Origin: an uncultured Bacteroidota bacterium
GTDB lineage: Bacteria; Bacteroidota; Bacteroidia; 2-12-FULL-35-15
Assembly: GCA_903833025.1 (NCBI GenBank)
Contig: CAILDT010000066.1
Coordinates: 1-11,763, forward strand
Direction: 5' to 3'
Length of the DNA stretch: 11,763 nucleotides
Shown here: positions 6,544 to 11,763 of the stretch, in pieces
How positions within the stretch are numbered: position 1 is the first letter of the stretch
Layout of the letters: each line of letters begins with the position of its first letter
Program-made: the position numbers and the translations under genes
Notes under the pieces: generated by a model
What the model saw: only the letters and a program-made list of their open reading frames with translations
What the model was told of the DNA's origin: nothing
Database searches by the model: none

Positions 6544-8607
6544 AATTCCCATTACAAGTATATCATCTATCTGTTCCTGTTCTTTCCGATACCCTTTTAT
6601 AAATCTTTCGAGTTCTTTTCCTTGCTCTTCCATCGGCAAATGTTGAAATGAAAGTAGTAAGTTTTTGAATCGTTTCCTTGTTAATTTTTTCTGAATCTTT
6701 TCCCCACTAAATTGATCGGCATAACCGTCCGTAAATAGGTAGATGGTATCATCTTGTTTTAATTCGAATGTGTGGTTTGTAAACGGGTGGTTGTATTGGT
6801 CTTCCCCAATGGGTTGCTTGTCGGCTATTGTTTCCATAAGTTCATAATCACCGCCTTCTGTTTTCTTTCGAACTATCCACAGCGGATTGTTTGCACCTGC
6901 CCATTGAAGAGTTTTTGTTTTTGTGTTGTAATAACAAAGCGAAATATCCATTCCGTCTCTTATTTCTTCTACACTTTTCGAGAAATTTTCTATTACCAGT
7001 TGAGCTGTTTTATCAAGTATTGCCGCAGGTTGCGTAAGTCCATATTCTCTCACTGCTCTGTTAAGTGCATTGTGGCATACTACAGATACCATTGCGCCAG
7101 GTACACCGTGTCCGGTACAATCGCAGGCAGCAAACAATATTATTTCGGGCTTGGTTACTTGGTCATCTTTAGTTGATTCATTATGTTCTATTGAATCTAT
7201 AATTTGCGATTTAGATAATATTTGTTCCATCCAATAAAAATCGCCTGCCACAATATCTTTTGGCTGATATAAAATAAAAGAGCTTGGTAAAAATTCTCTT
7301 ATCATTTCAATAGGCGGAAGTATAGCTGTTTGTATTCTTTTTGCATAGTTAATAGAATGTGTAATCTCACGATTCTTTTCTTCTACAATTTCTTTTTGTT
7401 CTGTAATTTCAGCATTGGCTTTCTCTTTTATTCTATTCCGATTAAGCAACAGAAGAGAAATAATTACAAGTAAAATAATACCAGCACTAAACGAAAACAT
7501 AAGTTTTGAATGGAGTTTATTTTTTTCTTCAAGCAATGATATTTCAACTTGTTTTTTGCCTATATCATAATTAGATTCTTCCTTGGCAAGTGATGCCGAA
7601 TTTTCGCTTGAGAATAAAGAATCTTTTAACTGAAGAAACTTATTTTGAAACTGATAAGCATCCTTATAATTACGTTGGGCTGATGCAACCTTGTATGAAA
7701 TTTTATAGGCGTCTGCCAATGCAGTAGGTTCGCTATTATTGAGATACGCCTCTCTAAGGCAAAGTTTTGCTGATTGATATGCAAGGGTAGTATTATTTTT
7801 GATTAAATTTACTTGTCCTTCTATGTTATATTTCCTGGTAAGTAAAGCGTGATTATTCGGCAAATCTGAAGTAAACGATAAACTTTTATCGAGGTATATT
7901 AAAGCAGAATCGGGGAGTTGCTGGGTAACAAACAAATTTGCTATTTCCATATAACTCATCATAATTGCATTACTATCTTTTTTACCACTTTTGTTTTTAA
8001 CCTGCAATTGAATATTAATACCTTTCTTAAAATATAATTCGGCTGAATCGTACTTTTTTACATCGCGATAAACGATGCCAAGCAGGTAATTGCATTGAGA
8101 TTGTTTATTAAATATAACGGTATGTTTATATAATTCAGAAGAGTTTTTGAAATATCTTAATGATGAGCCATAATTTCTCTGCTGGTAATACACTACACCT
8201 ATCTGCAAGTTCACATTTGCCATTTGTGAGGTATCTTTTATTTGCTCATAAATTGTGAGCGATTGGAAATAATACTTTATTGCCCGTGAGAGTTTAAATT
8301 TCACTACATAAAACCTACCAATATTGAATTTGGAACTCGCCTGCCCCAAAAGATAATGTCTGTCAATGGTCAATTGTTCTATGCGATTTATTTGCTCCAG
8401 AAGATTATCAGTAAACTCCTGAGTAAGTAAAAAAGTATCTATAGCTTTATTTAAACTATCTATTTGATGGTTTGTTAACTTTCGTGAACTTAAAAAATGT
8501 TCAACGTTTTTTGAGAAGGAAGTTTGAGATTTTAATTCATTAAGGAACAAAAACGACAAAATGAAAACTAATGTTTTCAAGTAAAGACAATTCGTTTTTT
8601 TTTTCAC
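6535..8607 (-). CDS. TPR-transmembrane-SpoIIE (PP2C-type) serine phosphatase
   Basis: This is a membrane-anchored signalling phosphatase. Residues 1-27 are a signal peptide or anchor. A periplasmic TPR-like helical array follows (~65-335, e.g. ASSKFNIGRFYVVKFKLSRA; GIVYRDVKKYDSAELYFKKG). One transmembrane segment lies at ~369-389 and a coiled coil at ~393-425. The cytoplasmic SpoIIE/RsbU-type PP2C domain spans ~445-690. Its metal-binding motifs are all present: GDFYW with Asp456, CDCTGHGVPGA with Asp496, RDGMD, FTDGYADQF with Asp627 and DDILV with Asp682. It should remove phosphate from Ser/Thr of a partner (anti-anti-sigma factors for related enzymes) in response to something sensed by the TPR half; no partner is encoded here. 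The GTG start at 8607 is the only candidate before the in-frame upstream TAA. It overlaps an out-of-frame ATG-TGA, and the GTG is followed by a run of ten A. Confidence 0.92.
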   Translation of the reverse strand: MKKKTNCLYLKTLVFILSFLFLNELKSQTSFSKNVEHFLSSRKLTNHQIDSLNKAIDTFLLTQEFTDNLLEQINRIEQLTIDRHYLLGQASSKFNIGRFYVVKFKLSRAIKYYFQSLTIYEQIKDTSQMANVNLQIGVVYYQQRNYGSSLRYFKNSSELYKHTVIFNKQSQCNYLLGIVYRDVKKYDSAELYFKKGINIQLQVKNKSGKKDSNAIMMSYMEIANLFVTQQLPDSALIYLDKSLSFTSDLPNNHALLTRKYNIEGQVNLIKNNTTLAYQSAKLCLREAYLNNSEPTALADAYKISYKVASAQRNYKDAYQFQNKFLQLKDSLFSSENSASLAKEESNYDIGKKQVEISLLEEKNKLHSKLMFSFSAGIILLVIISLLLLNRNRIKEKANAEITEQKEIVEEKNREITHSINYAKRIQTAILPPIEMIREFLPSSFILYQPKDIVAGDFYWMEQILSKSQIIDSIEHNESTKDDQVTKPEIILFAACDCTGHGVPGAMVSVVCHNALNRAVREYGLTQPAAILDKTAQLVIENFSKSVEEIRDGMDISLCYYNTKTKTLQWAGANNPLWIVRKKTEGGDYELMETIADKQPIGEDQYNHPFTNHTFELKQDDTIYLFTDGYADQFSGEKIQKKLTRKRFKNLLLSFQHLPMEEQGKELERFIKGYRKEQEQIDDILVMGIRV

Positions 8608-8624
8608 ATCCGCTAATTAAATCT

Positions 8625-8670
8625 TAAAAAAGAAACACATATTAACTCCGTTAAGAATTAATATGTGTTT
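8625..8670 (-). terminator. Intrinsic terminator after the 183-aa gene, upstream of the phosphatase gene
   Basis: AAACACATATTAA (8633-8645) and TTAATATGTGTTT (8658-8670) form a perfect 13-bp stem with a 12-nt loop. On the minus strand the stem is followed by CTTTTTTAAG, the T-tract of a rho-independent terminator, beginning 17 nt after the stop of the 183-aa gene. It lies directly in front of the phosphatase start with no visible promoter between them, so read-through or attenuation may supply transcription of that gene. Confidence 0.75.
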
Positions 8671-8687
8671 AAAAATTGTAGTAGAGT

Positions 8688-9239
8688 TTAATGACTTCCT
8701 GCTTGCGCTGCACCTGCATCAACAACCTGCACCGTTGGGCTCGCATCCCCAATTACACTTCTTGGACAAATAGCAGGGCACCAGCTAGAAAAATAATGGT
8801 TGGAAGAAGGTGAAAATTCAAGTGTTGTGCCGTCCAAAGAATAATTCGCTCCTCTATAAACAACAGTTGCAGAAGCCGGATTAGATGGGTCAGGCAATAC
8901 AGGGTAAATAACAATTGCATTGTTGCCTTTTGGTCCTACGTTTTCAAGCATCATTTTACAAACATCCTCAAAACAAAGTATTCCATAATGAGTAGAATCT
9001 GTCCTCCAAGTTTTCATTTGAGAATTCATATTGCCTCTTTGCATACTAACATCTTGTGGTTTTTGCATCGAAAGATTGCTACACGCTTTTTGCACCATCA
9101 AGTCCGATTGAACTTGTTGTAAATCTACAGTTAAATCCCCTTTTGGTGATACACCAGAAGAGCAAACGTGCAATTCATAACCTAAATATGCACTAAGCAC
9201 CGCTAATATTGCTACAAGTAATAATAATAATCTGTTCAT
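8688..9239 (-). CDS. Exported cysteine-containing protein of unknown function (183 aa)
   Basis: I do not recognise a characterised family. The N-terminus (MNRLLLLLVAILAVLSAYLG) is a hydrophobic signal peptide or anchor; the following LHVC is not a good lipobox. The mature part has six cysteines (26, 53, 89, 94, 154, 158), including LCFEDVC and a C-terminal WCPAICP, so disulphides in the periplasm are likely. A central segment (MKTWRTDSTHYGILCFEDVC, then a hydrophobic NAIVIYPVLP strand, then TVVYRGANYSLDG) loosely resembles, from memory, a Bacteroidota hypothetical family that ends in a CPPxC-type motif; that link is weak. A -7 box (TAGCTTTG) upstream and a strong terminator downstream suggest a monocistronic transcript, although it lies 117 nt after pdxA on the same strand. 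Confidence 0.75.
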   Translation of the reverse strand: MNRLLLLLVAILAVLSAYLGYELHVCSSGVSPKGDLTVDLQQVQSDLMVQKACSNLSMQKPQDVSMQRGNMNSQMKTWRTDSTHYGILCFEDVCKMMLENVGPKGNNAIVIYPVLPDPSNPASATVVYRGANYSLDGTTLEFSPSSNHYFSSWCPAICPRSVIGDASPTVQVVDAGAAQAGSH

Positions 9240-9284
9240 AGTTTTTTGTTTTAAGGTTTATATTAATTTAAATTTGTTGGGTGG

Positions 9285-9292
9285 CAAAGCTA
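9285..9292 (-). promoter_or_regulatory. Bacteroidota -7 box (TAGCTTTG) for the 183-aa gene
   Basis: The minus strand reads TAGCTTTG, an exact TAnnTTTG match, 45 nt before the ATG at 9239. No clear TTTG is seen 19 nt upstream. It gives the 183-aa gene a likely promoter separate from pdxA. Confidence 0.5.
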
Positions 9293-9356
9293 TAAAAAAA
9301 TCGATAGGAATGATTTTATTTAAGATGAACAGCGATTTTAACGAGATATTAATAAG

Positions 9357-10427
9357 TTAAAAACCATCCTTCCACCTTTCTCTTCTTATGCTGCTAATCT
9401 TTAAAGGGTTTGCAGCATTTTCTTTATTATTAAGGCGAGTTTTGTAAATATCTATTGCCGTATAAATAGCTTCTCTGAAAGATGCTTCCGATGCTTTGTT
9501 TTTTCCTGCAATGTCATAAGCAGTGCCGTGGTCGGTCGAAGTACGCACTATTGGCAATCCTGCTGTAAAATTTACGCCCGAATTAAATGCAATGGTTTTA
9601 AAAGGAATTAACCCTTGGTCGTGATACATTGCTAATACAGCATCAAATTTTTCGTATGTCTTGTTTCCAAAAAAACCATCAGCAGGGTATGGTCCATATA
9701 CTATTAGTCCTTCTTCACTTGCTTTATTTATAGCCGGAATAATAATGTTTTTCTCTTCATCACCTATTACACCATTATCTCCAGCGTGCGGATTCAGCCC
9801 AAGCACCGCTATCTTAGGTTTAATAATTCCAAAATCATTGATTAACGAATTATTTAAAACCTTTATCTTATTATAAATCTTTTCCGAAGTTAATGCCTGC
9901 CCAACTTGCGTAACAGGTATATGTCCTGTTGCTACAGCCACTCTAAGTTTTTCGCTTACCAATAACATCAAACTATTTCCATCTCCAAATTTACTTTCCA
10001 AATATTCTGTATGTCCAGGGAAGTCAAATTCTGGCGATTGAATATTCTCCTTATTAATAGGTGCAGTTACTAACACATCCACTTGTCCTTGCGCCAAGGC
10101 AAATGCTGCCGCTTCCAACGATTTTAAAGCATATTTACCACCATCAACTGTTTGTTTTCCTAATTCAATAGCTACTTCTTCTTCATACACATTAATGATA
10201 TTTGCCCGTTTATGATTCACTTCCGAAATATCTTTTATCTGATTAAAACTAAAATCTTCAATCCCCAACGCTTTTCTATGAAAGGAAGCTGTTTTGTTTG
10301 AACCATACAAAACAGGAGTACACAATTCAAATATTGTAGGGTCAAGGAGCGATTTAATAATCACTTCCAATCCTATTCCGTTAATATCTCCTTGTGATAT
10401 TCCAACTATTATTTTTTCGTCCCTCAT
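9357..10427 (-). CDS. pdxA: 4-hydroxythreonine-4-phosphate dehydrogenase
   Basis: PdxA oxidises 4-phosphohydroxy-L-threonine with NAD(P)+; decarboxylation then gives the 3-amino-1-hydroxyacetone phosphate used by PdxJ to make pyridoxine 5'-phosphate. It acts as a cytoplasmic homodimer. The family signatures are present in order: VGISQGDINGIGLEVI at 8-23, TAPINKENI at 121-129, FPGHTEYLE at 136-144 (substrate-phosphate and hydroxyl contacts His139-Thr140), ATGHIP with metal ligand His169, LNPHAGDNG with His214, and AMYHDQGLIPFK with His269. TDHGTAYDIAGK at 298-309 is the conserved C-terminal motif. Length (356 aa) is slightly above the ~330 aa of the E. coli enzyme because of a C-terminal extension (~335-356, ending SSIRRERWKDGF). 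The ATG start puts the Gly-Asp motif at the expected distance. Divergent from mqnC across 127 nt. No pdxJ is seen in the window. Confidence 0.96.
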   Translation of the reverse strand: MRDEKIIVGISQGDINGIGLEVIIKSLLDPTIFELCTPVLYGSNKTASFHRKALGIEDFSFNQIKDISEVNHKRANIINVYEEEVAIELGKQTVDGGKYALKSLEAAAFALAQGQVDVLVTAPINKENIQSPEFDFPGHTEYLESKFGDGNSLMLLVSEKLRVAVATGHIPVTQVGQALTSEKIYNKIKVLNNSLINDFGIIKPKIAVLGLNPHAGDNGVIGDEEKNIIIPAINKASEEGLIVYGPYPADGFFGNKTYEKFDAVLAMYHDQGLIPFKTIAFNSGVNFTAGLPIVRTSTDHGTAYDIAGKNKASEASFREAIYTAIDIYKTRLNNKENAANPLKISSIRRERWKDGF

Positions 10428-10468
10428 AAATTATTTTCTTTTTCTAAAGATGGTAATACTATTATTAT

Positions 10469-10492
10469 CTACTTTTGATGCGGTAAAAGTAG
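10469..10492. promoter_or_regulatory. Dyad with divergent -7 boxes between pdxA and mqnC
   Basis: CTACTTTT (10469-10476) and AAAAGTAG (10485-10492) are perfect 8-bp inverted repeats separated by 8 nt. On + this contains TACTTTTG (10470-10477), an exact TAnnTTTG -7 box for mqnC. On - it contains TACTTTTA (10491-10484), one mismatch from the box, facing pdxA. The dyad could be a shared operator, or the symmetry may simply reflect back-to-back promoters. -33 elements are not clear on either side. Confidence 0.45.
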
Positions 10493-10554
10493 TAAATCAT
10501 TTCCTATTTCTGATAAACTCATTTCCCAACAAAAACTAATCAATTAATAAAACA

Positions 10555-11676
10555 ATGACTGACCAATTATTAAAAAGAGCTTTAAACTTCGAATTCCTAT
10601 CCATAGAAGAAGGAGTATATTTATTTAAAAACGCCCCAACTGCCCAACTAATGTTTGTCGCAAACGAATTACGAAAAATTCAAAAACCCGACGGATTAGT
10701 TACTTGGCAAATAGATAGAAACGTAAACACCACCAACGTATGTATCGCCAATTGCAAGTTCTGCAACTTCTATCGCATACCCGGTCACGCCGAATCCTAC
10801 ATCACCGACATCGAAACATACAAAAAGAAAATTGAAGAAACATTTCATTACGGTGGCGACCAACTTCTATTGCAAGGCGGACACCATCCCGAATTAGGAT
10901 TAAAATTTTATGTCGATTTGTTTAAAGAATTAAAACATCTTTATCCCGATTTAAAACTTCATACCCTCGGACCACCCGAAATAGCACACATCACCAAACT
11001 CGAAAAATCAACACACACCGAAGTACTAAAAGCCCTCAAAGAAGCCGGAATGGACAGTATGCCCGGTGCAGGAGCCGAAATATTAAATGACAGAGTACGC
11101 CGCCTAATCTCCAAAGGCAAATGCGGAGGCAGAGAATGGCTCGACGTAATGCGCGCTGCACACCAACTAAACATCACCACTTCCGCCACAATGATGTTCG
11201 GACACATCGAAACCATCGAAGAACGCTTCGAACATTTAGTATGGCTCCGCCAAGTACAATCCGAAAAACCAAAAGAAGCAAATGGCTTCCTCGCCTTCAT
11301 CCCTTGGCCCTTTCAGGACGATGGCACATTATTAAAACGCCACAAAGGAATAAAAAACAACGTAACCGGCGACGAATACATCCGAATGATAGCAATGAGC
11401 CGCATAATGCTCCCCAACATCAAAAACATACAAGCAAGCTGGCTCACCGTAGGCAAAGAAGTAGCAAAAATCTGCCTACACGCCGGAGCCAACGATTTCG
11501 GAAGCATAATGATAGAAGAAAACGTAGTATCCGCCGCCGGAGCACCACACCGCTTCACCGCCAAAGGAATCCAAGAAGCCATCATAGATGCAGGTTTCAC
11601 ACCCCAGCTACGCACCCAAAAATACCAATTCCGTAAAATCCCAGAAACAATGGTCGAACAAGTCATCAACTATTAG
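10555..11676 (+). CDS. mqnC: Cyclic dehypoxanthinyl futalosine synthase, radical SAM enzyme of menaquinone synthesis
   Basis: MqnC converts dehypoxanthinylfutalosine to its cyclic form, the third dedicated step of the futalosine pathway to menaquinone. The radical-SAM [4Fe-4S] motif CxxxCxxC is at Cys63, Cys67 and Cys70 (VCIANCKFCNFYR). Family signatures follow: LLLQGGHHPELGL (104-116), LHTLGPPEIAHI (135-146), AGMDSMPGAGAEIL (164-177), TTSATMMFGHIETIEERFEH (208-227), FIPWPFQ (248-254) and GANDFGSIMIEENVVSAAGA (311-330). These favour MqnC over its paralogue MqnE (aminofutalosine synthase), and the 373-aa length fits. The start ATG is preceded by an A-rich leader and by a TACTTTTG box about 78 nt upstream. 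Codon use differs sharply from neighbouring genes: C-ending codons dominate from about residue 60 onward. No other mqn gene lies in the window. Confidence 0.93.
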   Translation: MTDQLLKRALNFEFLSIEEGVYLFKNAPTAQLMFVANELRKIQKPDGLVTWQIDRNVNTTNVCIANCKFCNFYRIPGHAESYITDIETYKKKIEETFHYGGDQLLLQGGHHPELGLKFYVDLFKELKHLYPDLKLHTLGPPEIAHITKLEKSTHTEVLKALKEAGMDSMPGAGAEILNDRVRRLISKGKCGGREWLDVMRAAHQLNITTSATMMFGHIETIEERFEHLVWLRQVQSEKPKEANGFLAFIPWPFQDDGTLLKRHKGIKNNVTGDEYIRMIAMSRIMLPNIKNIQASWLTVGKEVAKICLHAGANDFGSIMIEENVVSAAGAPHRFTAKGIQEAIIDAGFTPQLRTQKYQFRKIPETMVEQVINY

Positions 11677-11763
11677 GAAATAAAAATGGTCCTAATAAAA
11701 AGTACCAAAATAATCTACCTAAACAAGAAAACACCAAACCAAAAGTAAAAAATTGTATTCGCA

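Noticed and set aside
6772..7176. 134-codon plus-strand frame
   Set aside because: Antisense to the SpoIIE phosphatase catalytic domain, which has all its motifs; no independent evidence.
11121..11636. 171-codon Arg/His-rich open frame inside mqnC
   Set aside because: It overlaps a clear MqnC reading frame and exists because the strand is poor in T, so few stops arise. The composition (Arg, His, Pro, Thr) is that of a frame shadow.
10959..11669. Open minus-strand frames of 113 and 118 codons opposite mqnC
   Set aside because: Shadows of C-ending codon bias in mqnC, with no recognisable domain.
11686..11748. 20-codon ORF 9 nt after mqnC
   Set aside because: Very short, Lys/Asn-rich in A-rich DNA, with no similarity I recognise; expected by chance.

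Overview
This window is a piece of a low-GC chromosome from a member of the Bacteroidota. Four things support this: a type IX secretion (T9SS type A) C-terminal sorting domain on the first gene, A-rich leaders with no clear Shine-Dalgarno sites, several -7 boxes matching the Bacteroidota consensus TAnnTTTG, and family content (TPR-SpoIIE phosphatase, orphan LytTR regulator, DUF4337, secreted S9 peptidase) typical of that phylum. MqnC points to a lineage making menaquinone by the futalosine route. I cannot place it below phylum with confidence.

Layout, left to right. (1) The 3' part of a gene on + for a large surface or secreted fibre-like protein: beta-rich shaft, Peptidase_S74 intramolecular chaperone, coiled coil, Asn-rich linker, T9SS sorting domain. 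It is cut by the window edge and followed by a strong hairpin terminator. (2) A 1784-2303 intergenic tract between convergent genes. It holds a short dispersed-type repeat, the terminator, and an unusual array of 14 clean 21-bp units with a 63-bp higher-order period and palindromic cores. (3) Two minus-strand genes: a 220-aa protein with an Fn3-like C-terminus and an orphan LytTR response regulator. (4) Divergent from these, an apparent + strand operon of a secreted S9 (DPP5-like) serine peptidase and a DUF4337 membrane protein, joined with zero gap (TAAATG). (5) Three genes on -, listed in transcription order: pdxA (vitamin B6 synthesis), a 183-aa exported protein of unknown function with its own promoter and terminator, and a 690-aa TPR/transmembrane/SpoIIE-type PP2C phosphatase. 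(6) Divergent from pdxA, mqnC on +, with C-ending codon use unlike its neighbours.

The genes do not form one pathway. pdxA and mqnC are cofactor and quinone housekeeping genes that share a divergent control region with an 8-bp dyad. The signalling genes (LytTR regulator and SpoIIE phosphatase) lack obvious partners here. Both start at GTG codons that overlap an out-of-frame ATG-TGA. The most unexplained structure is the 21-bp array. I found no tRNA, rRNA, insertion sequence, CRISPR array or defence system, and no clear evidence of a wholly new multi-gene system.
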